Origin: Arthrobacter alpinus
GTDB taxonomy: Bacteria; Actinomycetota; Actinomycetes; Actinomycetales; Micrococcaceae
Direction of reading: 5' to 3'
DNA length: 64,000 nt
Assembly (NCBI RefSeq): GCF_900105965.1
Contig: NZ_FNTV01000001.1
Span: forward strand, 1,736,001-1,800,000
The translations under genes were made by a program, and so were the position numbers. The notes beneath the pieces were generated by a model. It did not search any database. It was not told the DNA's origin and worked only from the letters and a program-made list of their open reading frames with translations. Position 1 is the stretch's first letter. The number at the start of each line of letters is the position of its first letter. Positions 43,182 through 56,700 of this stretch are shown in pieces.

Positions 43182-43222
43182 GCATAATGCATGGTTATGC
43201 ATTCTTACTAAAATATATTCAG
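43182..43222 (-). promoter_or_regulatory. ARG-box-like operator upstream of argG
   Basis: Contains GCATAATGCATGGTTATGCA, an interrupted palindrome of the ArgR type, and just beside it TAAAATATATTCA. It lies 57-97 bp upstream of the argG start and just downstream of argR, so ArgR with arginine probably represses argGH here. Confidence 0.6.
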
Positions 43223-43258
43223 CGCTCGTCCCGCGGCTGGATAAAGCGTACGCGCAGG

Positions 43259-43795
43259 CTAGGCACCAGCGCTGGATTCGGCGGCAAACTGCAGGAATCG
43301 CTCGGCTACTTCGGCCCCACCGTTTGGCTCCCGGCTAATGACCATGACGGTGTCATCTCCGGCGATCGTGCCCAGAATGGAAGGCATAACCGAATGGTCA
43401 ATGGCGAGAGCAAGGAAGTTCGCCGCACCCGGCGGCGTCCGCAACACGGCAATATTCGCCGAGGCCTCGGCCGTCACCAGCAGTTCCCCACAGAGACGAA
43501 TCAGCCGGGTATCCAACAGCTCCTGGGAGGATGCTGAGTGAACGCTGCGATCCCCACCCTCCTTTGGCAGGGCATAAATCAAGGCACCATCCTTGCCACG
43601 CACCCGCACCGCCCGCAGTTCAACGAGGTCACGCGAGAGTGTCGCCTGGCCCACCACAAGCCCGTCATCGGCCAGCAATGTGGCCAACTCCGCCTGGGAC
43701 CGCACAGCCCGGCTGGTCAACAAGGCAGAAACCCGTGCTTGCCGTGCTGTTTTGGTGGCCGGCATGGCCGCTGCGGAACTACTCGCCCTGGCCAT
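43259..43795 (-). CDS. argR: Arginine repressor
   Basis: 178 aa. N-terminal winged HTH (AELATLLADDGLVVGQATLSRDL) and C-terminal hexamerisation/arginine-binding domain with HSVMPSILGTIAGDDTVMVI. Starts 2 bp after the argF stop. Probably acts on the ARG-box-like sites before argC and argG. The first 18 residues (Ala/Ser-rich) extend beyond the usual N-terminus. Confidence 0.95.
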   Translation of the reverse strand: MARASSSAAAMPATKTARQARVSALLTSRAVRSQAELATLLADDGLVVGQATLSRDLVELRAVRVRGKDGALIYALPKEGGDRSVHSASSQELLDTRLIRLCGELLVTAEASANIAVLRTPPGAANFLALAIDHSVMPSILGTIAGDDTVMVISREPNGGAEVAERFLQFAAESSAGA

Positions 43796-43797
43796 GG

Positions 43798-46051
<2,254 letters not shown>

Positions 46052-46052
<1 letters not shown>

Positions 46053-46951
46053 CAGTTTTGGTCCTCATCGGGGAAAATTTGCGTTCCATTGCCTTCAAAA
46101 GTCATCAATTCCAGCAGCACGGAGTGAGCGCTACGGCCGTCCACGACGGCGGCACGAGCCACCCCGCCGTCGACCGCGGCCAGGCAGGCTCCCATCTTGG
46201 GGATCATGCCCGACTCCAGCTCTGGCAGCATGGCCCGCAGCGTGCCGGCGCCGATCTCGCTGAGCAGCGAGGATTTGTCCGGCCAGTTTGCGTAGAGACC
46301 CTCGACGTCGGTCAGGATCACCAAGCGTGAGGCGTTCAATGCGATCGCCAGGGCCGCAGCGGCCGTATCAGCGTTGACGTTCAAAACGGTGGAGGCGTCC
46401 CCTACCTCGGGGGCCACCGTGGAGATCACGGGGATCCGGCCGGCCTCGAGCAGGTCAAGGATGGCGCCGGGGTTCACACCCACAACCTCACCAACCAGGC
46501 CCAGGTCCACGGGCAAACCGTCCACCACCGTGCCTGTACGCTCGGCCTGCAGCAGCGCGCCATCCTCACCGGAAAGCCCCACAGCGTACGGCCCGTGCTC
46601 ATTGATCAAGCCGACCAGCTGGCGGCCAACCTGACCCGTCAGAACCATGCGCACAACGTCCATGGCCTCGGGCGTGGTGACGCGCAGCCCGCCCTTGAAC
46701 TCGCTCTTGATGTCCAGGCGCTTGAGCATGGCGTTGATCTGTGGCCCGCCACCGTGCACCACCACGGGCTTGATGCCCACATGGTGCATAAAGACGATGT
46801 CCTCGGCGAACGCGCGCCGCAACTCATCGTTGATCATGGCGTTGCCGCCGTACTTAACAACCACCACCGTGCCGGCGAACTGTTGAATCCACGGCAACGC
46901 CTCAATCAGCGTGCCAGCCTTACCCTGCGCTGTTGCCACCGAACCCATCAT
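46052..46951 (-). CDS. argB: Acetylglutamate kinase
   Basis: 299 aa amino-acid kinase fold. [10 protein letters not shown] near residue 35, [15 protein letters not shown], and [14 protein letters not shown] chose the ATG at 46951 (GAAGGAAG just before it); a start 3 bases further in is equivalent. In cyclic arginine pathways this is the arginine-feedback step. Separated from argJ by an unusual 333-bp gap holding a large inverted repeat. Confidence 0.96.
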
Positions 46952-46995
46952 GTCTTCCTTCAATCCTGTTGTGTACTGCGTTGTGTGTGCCAGCC

Positions 46996-47259
46996 TCCCG
47001 GCGGACCGCCATTTTTCCGGCGACTATCCGACGCGTCGGCCGCGGGCGGCCTTTGGCGTCTCCTTTACGTCGCCTACAAAAAATGTCGGCTCCGGCGTCC
47101 GGCTTACACTGGGCGGCGTCCCCAAGTCTCGTGGCACCCAAGGCGACCGTTGATTCGAGGCGGCGGAGCCGGCGTTTCCGTAGGCGACGTAAAGGAGACC
47201 GTAAGGCCGCCCGCGGCCGTCGGTCGGATAGTCGCCGAGGGAATGCCGGTCCGCCGCCG
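46996..47259. repeat. Large imperfect inverted repeat between argJ and argB
   Basis: Arms 46996-47096 and 47164-47259 pair over about 95-100 bp at roughly 80-85 percent by eye, with a perfect 20-bp block (47058-47077 against 47180-47199), and shared GCGACTATCCGAC and CGGCCGCGGGCGGCCTT. About 67 bp separate the arms. No gene is encoded in the 333-bp gap. It could be a terminator-attenuator inside the operon or a small non-autonomous mobile element. Confidence 0.75.
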
Positions 47260-47284
47260 GGTCTCGACAAGCTCGGCCAGCGAG

Positions 47285-48454
47285 CTACGAGGAGTAGGCG
47301 CTGTTTTCTTCGACGTACGCGTGTGTGAGGTCGTTCGTCCAGATGGTGGCCTCGGCCGAACCGGCGTTGAGGTCGATCTCGACGGTGACTTCACGGGGGG
47401 TGAGGTCCACGAGGTCTCTGGAGTCGCCGATGCAGCCGTTGCGGCAGATTTGAATGCCGTTGATGCTGACGTTGATCTTGTCCGGATCGAAGACGGCGTC
47501 GGTGGTGCCTACGGCAGAGAGCACACGGCCCCAGTTGGGGTCGTTGCCGAAGATGGCCGCCTTGAAGAGGTTGGAGCGGGCCACTTCGCGTGAGACTACC
47601 TCGGCGTCGCGTTCGCTGTCTGCGTTCTTGGTGATGATGGCGATGTCGTGGCTGGCACCTTCTGCATCCGCAATGAGTGAACGGGCCAGCGTGGCGCACA
47701 CCTGTGTGAGGCCTGCGGTGAACTCGTCCATGTTCGGGATTGCCTTGGATGCCCCGGAGGCCATGAGCAGCACGGTGTCATTGGTTGACATGCAACCGTC
47801 GGAATCTGCCCGGCTGAAGGTGACGCGGACGGCGTCGCGCAGGGCGGCGTCGAGGGCCTCAGTTTCAACACCGGCGTCGGTGGTGATGACAACCAGCATG
47901 GTGGCCAGGCCGGGGGCCAGCATGCCAGCGCCCTTTGCCATTCCACCGATGGTGTAGCTGATTCCATCCTCGTTGGCAGGTAAGGTCCACACCGCTTCCT
48001 TGGGGACAGTGTCGGTGGTCATGATCGCGGCAGCGGCGGCAGCTCCGCCCTCGGCCGTCAGGGCAGCGGCAACAGCCTCAACGCCGGGCAGGATCTTGTC
48101 CATGGGCAGCTGTTCGCCGATCAGGCCGGTGGAGCAGACAGCAATGTCCGTGGCGGAGAGGCCCAATACTTCGGCAACTTTCTCGGCCGTGGCGTGCGTG
48201 TTCTGGAACCCCTCGGGGCCCGTGCAGGCGTTGGCGCCGCCGGAATTCAGGACTACTGCGTCAACGCGGCCGTCACTGAGGACCTGGCGGGACCAGTGAA
48301 TGGGAGCGGCCGCCACACGGTTGGTGGTGAAGACTGCTGCGGCGTGGAAGTCAGGACCGTCGTTGACCACGAGGGCCATATCCGGGTTGCCTGATTTCTT
48401 GAGTCCGGCTGTTACGCCGGCGGCCCGGAAGCCAAGTGGGGTGGTCACGCTCAT
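47285..48454 (-). CDS. argJ: Bifunctional ornithine acetyltransferase / N-acetylglutamate synthase
   Basis: 389 aa. Self-cleaving enzyme that recycles the acetyl group from acetylornithine to glutamate; the cleavage site is in [14 protein letters not shown], between Ala and Thr. [19 protein letters not shown] and [17 protein letters not shown] are conserved. Start overlaps the argC stop (ATGA). Being a full ArgJ, it makes a separate argA or argE unnecessary, and none is present. Confidence 0.96.
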   Translation of the reverse strand: MSVTTPLGFRAAGVTAGLKKSGNPDMALVVNDGPDFHAAAVFTTNRVAAAPIHWSRQVLSDGRVDAVVLNSGGANACTGPEGFQNTHATAEKVAEVLGLSATDIAVCSTGLIGEQLPMDKILPGVEAVAAALTAEGGAAAAAAIMTTDTVPKEAVWTLPANEDGISYTIGGMAKGAGMLAPGLATMLVVITTDAGVETEALDAALRDAVRVTFSRADSDGCMSTNDTVLLMASGASKAIPNMDEFTAGLTQVCATLARSLIADAEGASHDIAIITKNADSERDAEVVSREVARSNLFKAAIFGNDPNWGRVLSAVGTTDAVFDPDKINVSINGIQICRNGCIGDSRDLVDLTPREVTVEIDLNAGSAEATIWTNDLTHAYVEENSAYSS

Positions 48455-49497
48455 GGTGCTACTCCTTGGAAGGTCAGGCCTGTGGTTTCGGGCAGGCCGA
48501 GTGCAATGTTCATTGACTGTACCGCCCCGCCGGCCGTTCCCTTGGTGAGATTGTCAATGACACAGCAGACAATCACCCGGTTGACGTGGGCATCGTAGGC
48601 GATCTGCAGGGCTGCGTAGTTTGAACCCTGTACTGATTTAGTGGTGGGCCACTGGCCTTCGGGGAGTAAACGCACAAATGGTTCCTCCGCGTAGGCTTCT
48701 TCCCAAATTTCGCGAAGAGCCGTTGCTGGATCCTCCATCGCGGCGATTTCGGCGGAAACCTTGGCTGTGGCGGTGGTGAGGATGCCACGGCTCATGGGCG
48801 CCAGGGTGGGGGTGAAGGAAACCTTCACGTCCAGACCGGAGGCGTTGGAGAGGCCCTGTTCGATCTCGGGGGTGTGCCTGTGGCCGCCACCAACGCCGTA
48901 AGGACTCATGGAGCCCATGACCTCGGAACCAATGAGGTTGATTTTGGCGGCCTTGCCGGCGCCGGAGGTGCCCGATGCTGCGACAATCACGACGTCGTCC
49001 GGCAGCAGGGCGCCGGCGGCAAAGCCGGGCATGAGGGCCAACAATGAGCTCGTGGGGTAGCAACCCGGAACAGCCACGCGCTTAGAGCCGCGGAGCTTTT
49101 CACGGTGGCCTGGTAGTTCAGGAAGACCATAGGGCCAGGTGCCGGCGTGTTCTGAACCGTAGAATTTTTCCCATGCCGCAGCATCCTGCAGGCGGTGGTC
49201 GGCTCCGGCGTCGATCACCAGGGTGCTTTCGGGCAGCTGGGCCGCGATGGCAGCCGAGGCTCCGTGCGGCAGGGCCAGGAAAACAACATCGTGTCCCGAC
49301 AGGTTCTCCACCGTGGTCTCAACCAGGACGCGATCGGCCAGGGCGTGCAAGTTCGGGGCAAGGCTGCCCAAGCGGGTGCCGGCGTTACTGTGCGCTGTGA
49401 TGGCGCCGATCGTTACGTTGGGGTGGCTGGCCAGCAGGCGCAGCACCTCTCCCCCGGCGTAACCACTGGCTCCGGAGACGGCTACTGAAATTGTCAT
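48451..49497 (-). CDS. argC: N-acetyl-gamma-glutamyl-phosphate reductase
   Basis: 348 aa. NADP-binding [18 protein letters not shown], catalytic Cys in [15 protein letters not shown], and [12 protein letters not shown] with the conserved His. First gene of the argCJBDFR operon. There is no ribosome binding site before the ATG; the -10-like TATAGT lies only six bases away, so the mRNA is probably leaderless. Confidence 0.96.
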   Translation of the reverse strand: MTISVAVSGASGYAGGEVLRLLASHPNVTIGAITAHSNAGTRLGSLAPNLHALADRVLVETTVENLSGHDVVFLALPHGASAAIAAQLPESTLVIDAGADHRLQDAAAWEKFYGSEHAGTWPYGLPELPGHREKLRGSKRVAVPGCYPTSSLLALMPGFAAGALLPDDVVIVAASGTSGAGKAAKINLIGSEVMGSMSPYGVGGGHRHTPEIEQGLSNASGLDVKVSFTPTLAPMSRGILTTATAKVSAEIAAMEDPATALREIWEEAYAEEPFVRLLPEGQWPTTKSVQGSNYAALQIAYDAHVNRVIVCCVIDNLTKGTAGGAVQSMNIALGLPETTGLTFQGVAP

Positions 49498-49503
49498 AAG
49501 TCG

Positions 49504-49535
49504 ACTATACAGCAGAACTATTCATAGTCACCGAT
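49504..49535 (-). promoter_or_regulatory. argC promoter with ARG-box-like palindrome
   Basis: On the minus strand a -10-like TATAGT (49504-49509) is followed after six bases by the argC ATG at 49497. About 16 bases upstream is GTGACT, a weak -35. The palindrome ACTAT-TC-ATAGT (49517-49528) sits between them and may be an ArgR site, which would block polymerase directly. Confidence 0.55.
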
Positions 49536-49635
49536 ATTTATCCACAAATGTTCCTCCGGGATGTGAGAGCCGTCCTATGATGAACGTTAGAGGGCTTGCC
49601 TTGCCCCCGCGAGACTTACCGATTTGGAGTTCACC

Positions 49636-50610
49636 ATGACCGAGTACGCCAACGCCATCGTCGCCACCGCCCCTGGTGGTCCCGACGTCTTGGAACTAAC
49701 CCAAGTCCCCATGCCCGTGGCCGCGCCCGGCGAATTGCTCGTGAAGATTGCTGCCGTAGGCGTGAACTTCATCGAAAGTTACCAGCGCGAGGGCATCTAC
49801 AAGGTCCCCTACCCCTTCACTCCGGGAACGGAGGCGTCAGGCCAGGTGGTTGCCGTGGGTAACAACGTGGCAGGCTTCGCAGTGGGTGACAGCGTTGCCA
49901 CGGCTGAAGGCATCGCTTGCTACGCCGAATACGCCATCTTTCCGGCCGAGAAGGCGTTTCATGTTCCGGCGGGCGTGCCCATGGATGTTGCTGCGGCGCT
50001 CCCCCTGCAGGGCATGACGGCTCATTACCTGATGAATTCCACCTATCACGTTGAGCCTGGCCAGACCGTGCTGCTGCACGCCGGCGCCGGGGGCGTTGGG
50101 CTGCTGCTGACGCAGATGCTGAAGGAACGCGGCGCCCGGGTCATCACAACGGTTTCCACAGAAGAAAAAGAAGAACTATCCCGCGTGGCCGGCGCCGACG
50201 AGGTTCTGCGCTACGAGAACTTTGCCCCAAACGTGCGCGAATTCACCGACGGCATTGGCGTTGATGTGGTGTTCGACGGCGTTGGCAAGGACACCTTCGA
50301 CGGCTCGCTTGCATCGCTGCGCACCCGGGGCATGCTGGTGCTCTTTGGCGGCGCGTCAGGTCAGGTGCCGCCGCTTGATTTGCAGCGGTTGAACAGCGGC
50401 GGCTCACTGTTCGTCACCCGCCCCACGCTGGGCAACTACCTCCTGAACGCCCAGGAGCGCAGTTGGCGTTCAACGGAGGTGTTCAATGCGGCCGCTTCGG
50501 GTACATTGACGGCCCGCATCGGCGCCCGATTCCCGCTTGCCGAGGCAGGCGCGGCCCATGCCGCCTTGCAGGGACGCGTCACCACGGGCAAGGTCATCCT
50601 GGAGCCTTAG
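49636..50610 (+). CDS. NADPH:quinone oxidoreductase (zeta-crystallin type)
   Basis: 324 aa medium-chain dehydrogenase/reductase without the zinc-binding residues of alcohol dehydrogenases. GTEASGQVVAVGNNV and the nucleotide-binding HAGAGGVGLLLTQML are typical of quinone reductases, which reduce quinones in the cytoplasm. The ATG at 49636 has GGAG seven bases upstream. Stands alone between argC and a terminator. Confidence 0.88.
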   Translation: MTEYANAIVATAPGGPDVLELTQVPMPVAAPGELLVKIAAVGVNFIESYQREGIYKVPYPFTPGTEASGQVVAVGNNVAGFAVGDSVATAEGIACYAEYAIFPAEKAFHVPAGVPMDVAAALPLQGMTAHYLMNSTYHVEPGQTVLLHAGAGGVGLLLTQMLKERGARVITTVSTEEKEELSRVAGADEVLRYENFAPNVREFTDGIGVDVVFDGVGKDTFDGSLASLRTRGMLVLFGGASGQVPPLDLQRLNSGGSLFVTRPTLGNYLLNAQERSWRSTEVFNAAASGTLTARIGARFPLAEAGAAHAALQGRVTTGKVILEP

Positions 50611-50663
50611 TCGGTTCCGCCTCCAGGTGAACTCCGCCGGTTACACCCGGCAGTACATCGCTT

Positions 50664-50713
50664 AAAGCCTTCGGGCGGGCGCGGAATGAATTCCGTGCCC
50701 GCCCGAAGGCTTT
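50664..50713. terminator. Bidirectional terminator between quinone reductase and pullulanase genes
   Basis: 23-bp stem with one mismatch (50664-50686 with 50691-50713), four-base loop, flanked by AAA on the left and TTTTT on the right, so it works for both converging genes. Confidence 0.88.
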
Positions 50714-50731
50714 TTGTTGCCGCCGTTGGAG

Positions 50732-53700
50732 TTAGTGGCCTGCCCTTCTTCTACGGGCCACCCTGAACGCCGTCATCCCCGCCAAAAGCATCAACACGGC
50801 GACCCCAGCAAGCACCGCGAAATTGACACCGGTGCTGGCGAGGTGGTCCTCCGCGGACGGCGTGTCCGTCGCCAGCACAGTTGCCGGGACGCTCGGGCCT
50901 GTTGTTCCGCCAGGTCCCTCGTTTCCACCAGGGTTCACAGTATCCGTGGGATCCGTGCCGGGGCCCGGATCGGGACTCCCCGGTTTGCTCGGCTCGTTGG
51001 CCGTAGCGTTCACAAGAACCGCGACCGTGCGTGCGGGGACGCTGACGGTTCCGCTCTTGGCATCCCAGCTCGTCTGCTTGACCACGGGGTCGAGCCCGTT
51101 TGACTGCACCTGTGCGAGGGCGTAGTCGCGGCCGGCGAGGGCACCGACAGTCTGGCTGGCGGAATCAGGGCCGGCGTTGAAAACAACGAGAGCGCCGTCA
51201 AGCGCGGGATCCGCGTCGTCGCCCACAAGGTCGTCGATGCTCATGACGATGACTCCAGGTGTTGCCTCGGTTCCGCTGCCCGGGAACGACACCTTTTGCG
51301 AGATGAGCTCGGCGGAGCCCAGACGCAGCAAGTCGATCGATGAACGCAGTCGCAGCAGATCGAGCGCGCCCGCTTCCGCGGCGGAGATGTCGGCAGGCTG
51401 GGGCTTGTTGGCCGCATTCTCTAACAGGGGCTTCATCGCTGCCCAGTGATCCCCGTTGTCTGCCTTCGGTGGCAGCCCCGAACCAAACGTTGACTCCTGC
51501 CCCGTCCAGTCAATGCGGTTGAACCAGTCACCGGAGTTGTAACTGTTGCGGTCCAATGACTTGGAGCGCAGCAGCTCTGTTCCCGCGTGCCAGAATGACG
51601 GCGTCTGGGCCAGTGTTGCGGTCGCCAGCGACAGGGTGTTCATGCGCACGCGGTCGGCCATCGTGGTGTCGGCGGGCAGCTTGAGCATGCCGATGTCGAA
51701 GAGCGTCTCGTTGTCGTGGGCGTCGACGTAGCTGATAATTTCATCGGGCTGGCTGGCGTAGCCGGCGGGTGAACCCCGGTAGTCGAGTTCGGCCCCCTTC
51801 GCCACGGTGCCGTCGGAGGTGGTCAGGCTGTAGTCGCTGAGATTTCCGGCCAGGCCGAGCTTGACCAGGTCAGTCTGGTGTTGGAGCTCGGCGAGAGCCT
51901 GCTCCGGTGTTCCATTGATCTCCGAACCGTTCGGATCGGTGGCCAGGCCGGTTCCGAACCCTTGTTGGAACTTGGTCTCACCTGCCACGGGACTGCCGCC
52001 ATGCACGGCATCGCGCAGCCGGTCGCTGAAGGTGCCAACCGATGTTCCGGCCAATTGACCTTGGCTGGCCTGCTCGAAGAGCGCGTTGTCGGCGACCTCT
52101 CCGAAGTTCCAGCCCTCGCCGTAAAGCAAGATGGATTTGCCGTCAACGCCGTCTTTCTCAACGGTCAGCTCGTCGAGGGCCGCACGCACTGCCAGCATGT
52201 TCGCCTTGGAGTGGTGCGCCATGAGGTCAAAGCGGAAACCGTCAACCTTGTATTCACGGGCCCAGAGGACCACGGAGTCGACCATGAGCTTTTCGGCGGC
52301 CTTGTGCTCAGTGGCCACATTCTCACAGCATGTGGAGGTTTCAACCTTGCCATCGGCGTTGAGCCGCTGATAGTAGCCGGGAACCAGCTTGTCCAGCACC
52401 GATGCGCCGGCCTGTCCTGATGCCGCCGTGTGGTTGAACACCTGGTCAAGCACCACCTGCAGGCCGGTTGCGTGCAGGGCACCGACCATTTCGCGGAATT
52501 CGGCGACGCGGGCGCCGCCCTCCGGGTCAACGGCATAGGAACCTTCGGGAACCTGAAAATGGAGTGGGTCGTAGCCCCAGTTGTAACCGTCTTGATTGGC
52601 GACAGCACCGGCACAGGCCTGCTGCTCCTCGGATCCGGCGCCGAACGAGGCGAGGTCGCAGTCCGGGGCCTTCTGGGCTGCGCGGTTCTCCTCAATCGTG
52701 GCAAGGTCAAAGGTGGGCAGGAGGTGCACCGTATTGATGCCTGCTGCTGCGAGTTCCCGGAGCTGGGCCGTTCCGGCGCTGTCGCGGGTGAAGGCACGGT
52801 AGGTGCCGCGCTCTTCTTCCGGCACGGTGGTGTCGCCAATCGAGAAATCACGCGCGTGCAGCTCGTAGATTGAACGGTCACCCTGCTTCGAGATGACAGG
52901 CGCTGACGTGGTTTCCCACTGCTTGGGTGCCCAAGCGGGCGAATCGAGGTCGACGGCGATTGAACGGGTCGAGTTCGTCGTCAGGGCGATCGAGTATGGG
53001 TCCGTCACCTGGTTGGTCTCGACCTTGCCTGTTGAGTGGGTGTAGACGTCAACCTCCCAGAGGTAGTGTGCGTTCTCCGCGATCACGTTGGGTGCAGCCG
53101 TCCACGTTCCGGCGGCAGCATCCCACGTTGCGGCAGTACGCACCGGCTCTCCCGAGCCGTCCGTTGGCCATGTCAGCAGTGTTGCCTTCTGTGCAGTGGG
53201 CGCCCACAAGGTGAAGGTGGGACTGCCGGTGCTCCACTTGATTCCGAGGGTGCGCCCGGCCAGGGACCCGGCGTACAGACTGTCGAGGACACCGGGGAGC
53301 TGCACGCCCGTGTAAGCGTTGAGTGCGCCGTCACGTGTCTGGGCGATTTGCAACTGCTCCTTGAGGAGCCCGGCTGTTTTCGCCTGGTCCAGGGCTGCAG
53401 GGCGCAGCACGATGTAACCGGTCTTTAGCGCAGGAAATGTTGCAAGCTGTTCAGCCGAGAATCCTGCGGAATCGTAGCTGAGGTCAATGGCGCTGCCGCC
53501 ACTGACGGCTCCGCCTGTCACCATCAGGGCTGCCGATGCCGAGTGAAACAGCTGCCAGGAGGCATTTGCAGCAGGGACCTGGCCGAGCAATGCTGCAGGC
53601 CAGGCGAGGGTGTTTTCATCGATCCACTTGGCCTGAAGCGTGCCGAGACCGGCGAGCGGCGGATCTGCAACGTCGATCTCAAGGATGTGCGTTGCCAGGG

Positions 53701-56700
53701 TGTAGCGGAAGTTGATCTGCTTGCCGGTGCTGGCTGAGAACGCAAGGTTCTCGCCGCCGGGTGCGCCGCCACCCCCGTAGTTCTCGTCCCACCCAAGGCC
53801 ATGCGCTGTTTTGACGGAGTAGTTGCCGGCCGCGAGCTTGTCGGTCGAGAATTCGTAGACGCCGTCGCCGTCGCCGTCATGCATGGATGTTGCAAAGCAG
53901 GCTGGTTTCCAGTCTTCACTGCAGCCGAGCTGCTTCTGAAAATCACCGGCAAGCGTGATGATCGGTGCCTGCGAGCTGTTTTGTGCCATCTTCGTTGCGG
54001 GGTTCCAATAGAAGGTGACCGGTCCGCCGTCGTGCGTGTACATCAGGTTCTTCGCTCCGCCTCCGGAGTCGCCGCCTGAGCCATAGGCGAGATCCCAGCT
54101 GCCGTTCATGGCCACCTTGTATTCGTAGGAGCCCGCCGGCAGCTCGAAGGTGCCGGTGTAGATGCCATCCTCGTTCTTGGTAAGTTTTGCCGTTTCACAG
54201 GCGGGCTGCCAGTCGGCGGCGCAGCCCATGGCGACATTGTGGCTGCCGGGGACTGAAACCATGGTGATCTCGGCCTCGGGGGCTTCGACCTCCTCGGTGG
54301 TCACGGCGAATCCTGCGGAGCCGTAACTGGACGCGGCGCTGTGGTTGCCTGCGGCATCCGTCGTCACCGCACGGTACTCAACCAAGGTGCCGGCCGGCAG
54401 TGATTCGCTGTCGTGAAACACTCGGGGCGCAGCGCTCTCCGCGGTGCCGAGCGGCATCCATTCCTCGCCGCCCACAACACGGTAGGCAAAACTCGTCTCA
54501 GCCCAGGCATTCTGGTCGATGGTTGCGCTCACTGCGGTACTTCCGGTGAGCGCTGCACCCGCGGCGGGGAGGTTGAGCGCGATGTCAGTGGCGGCGGACG
54601 CCGTGACGCCCTTGTCGGCACGGTACACAACCGCGCTCATAGGGGGCACGGTGATGGTGGTTGCACCTTTTCCGTCGCTCTTAACCGCCGAGTCTGCTCC
54701 GTAGAGAGGCTCGAACCCACCGTTTTGTGTCAGCGTGGTCACCGCAACAGACTTTTCCTCAGTGGCGTTGTTCAAGGCAACCAGGTATTCCACCTTTTCG
54801 TCTCGGTCAACGCGGGAGAACGCGTAGATGCCCGCACCGTCGTCTGCGTAACGCTGGATCTGTGCGCCCTGCGCCAGGGCGGGATGGTCGGCACGTAGCT
54901 TGGCGAGTGCCGCAATGTGCCGGTAGAGGGGCGCCTCCGTGTCGAAGCGGTCCTCGGTGCCAATTGTTTCGCCTGTGACGAGCTTCTGCTCTGCATATTC
55001 AGCCACCCGCGTGCCAAAGAGGCTCTGGCGCGAATTCTTGTCTTTTCCATCGCCCTCGCCAGCGAAGCCCTGCTCGTCTCCGTAGTAGATCACCGGCTGT
55101 CCGCGGGTGAGGTAGAGCAGCTCGTGGGCGAGTTCGTCGCGTTCCAGGGGGTTGGCTGTGTTGTTCGCAAAGTAGCCAACACGACCCATGTCGTGATTGC
55201 CAAGGAAGGTGGGCAGCGCTGTCGGCGAGTTCTTGGTCGTCGTGAAATAGTCATCCCCGGCAAAAAGTGTTTGCAGTCCCCGCGCGGAGTTGCCGGTGGC
55301 ATAGCCCACAGCACCATCTTGGAAGGCAAAGTCGAGAACCGAGTTCATCTCTGTCTTGCGTACGTAAGGGGAAAGGATCTTCTGGTCGGCGCTGTAAACC
55401 TCGCCAAACATGAAGAAGTCCTCCTTGCCGTTGGCGTGGGCATAGTCCAGCACCCCGGTGGTCCACTTCTGCCAGAACTCAAGGTTGACGTGCTTGACGG
55501 TATCGATGCGGAAACCGTCGATGCCGAAATCAACCCAGTCTTGGAACACCTCGACAAATCCGTCAACCACCTTCGGGTGTTCGGTCATGAGGTCGTCGAG
55601 ACCGCTGAAGTCGCCGTACGTTTCAGACTCACCCGACCAGATGGAGTCGCCACGGTTGTGGTACAGCGAGGTGTCGTTCAGCCACGCCGGAACCTTGAGG
55701 TTCTTGTCCGCGTCCTGGACTTTCGGCGTGTAGGGGAAGCTGGTGGCAGGGTCAAGATCCGGGAAGGTGTCCGTCCCGGCAAAGTCCGCGGGGTCAAAGG
55801 GTGCCCCGGACGCGTCCTTGTAGGGCGCGTCCTTTTTTTCCAGGTAGGAGTTTTGGTTTTGTTCGTTGGCAATGACATCAGCCGTGTGGTTGGTGATGAT
55901 GTCGAAGTAGACCTTGATGCCCTTGGCGTGCGCCTCGTCGATGAGTGCCGACAATTCGTCGTTCGTGCCAAGGTGTGGGTCGATTTGGGTAAAGTCAGTC
56001 ACCCAGTAGCCGTGGTAGCCGGCCGATGCATCCGCCCCTTCGCCCTGCACTGGGCGGTTCTTGAAGCTCGGCGTCAGCCAGATGGCGGTGGCGCCCAGGC
56101 CCTCGATGTAGTCGAGGCGGTTGCGCAGTCCGGCGATGTCGCCGCCGTTGTAAAACCCTTTGTCACTCGGATCGTAACCACTAAGCAGGCGGCCACCCTC
56201 GATCCCCGCCTCGTCGTTTGAGGTGTCACCGTTGTCGAAACGGTCGGTCATCACAAAGTAAAAATTCTCGCCCGCGCCGGCTTGGCGGACGGGAGCCTTG
56301 ACCAGTGCATCGTCCGCGGCGCTGTAGTCGCCGCGCAGCTCAAGCGGTTGGACACCGATCCGTTTCGTGGTGTCATCAAAAGTGACCCGGAGCCGGCTCT
56401 CCCCCGCAAGCGCCAGCGGAATGTTCTCGCTGCCGTGACCATAGGCCTCATCCCAGGACCCGTTCACGGCGACTTTGTAGTTGAAGGAACCAGCGGGAAG
56501 GGTGAAGTCCGCAGCGTAGACGCCGGCGGTGCCGGTCTCGACAAGTTTTGTCTCCGGGCAGTCCGGTGCCCAGTCAGCCGCGCAACCGAGTTCATCCTGC
56601 AGGTCACCCGCCAAAGTGAACACGCGCCCGTCCGCCGCGTCGGCTCCCGTGGCCGTGGCGAATGCAGGTGCCAGCAAGGCTGAAGCTGCGAGAGCGCCCG

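Noticed and set aside
54917..56221. 434-aa plus-strand reading frame
   Set aside because: Antisense to the first GH13 module of the pullulanase; low-complexity and Val-rich.
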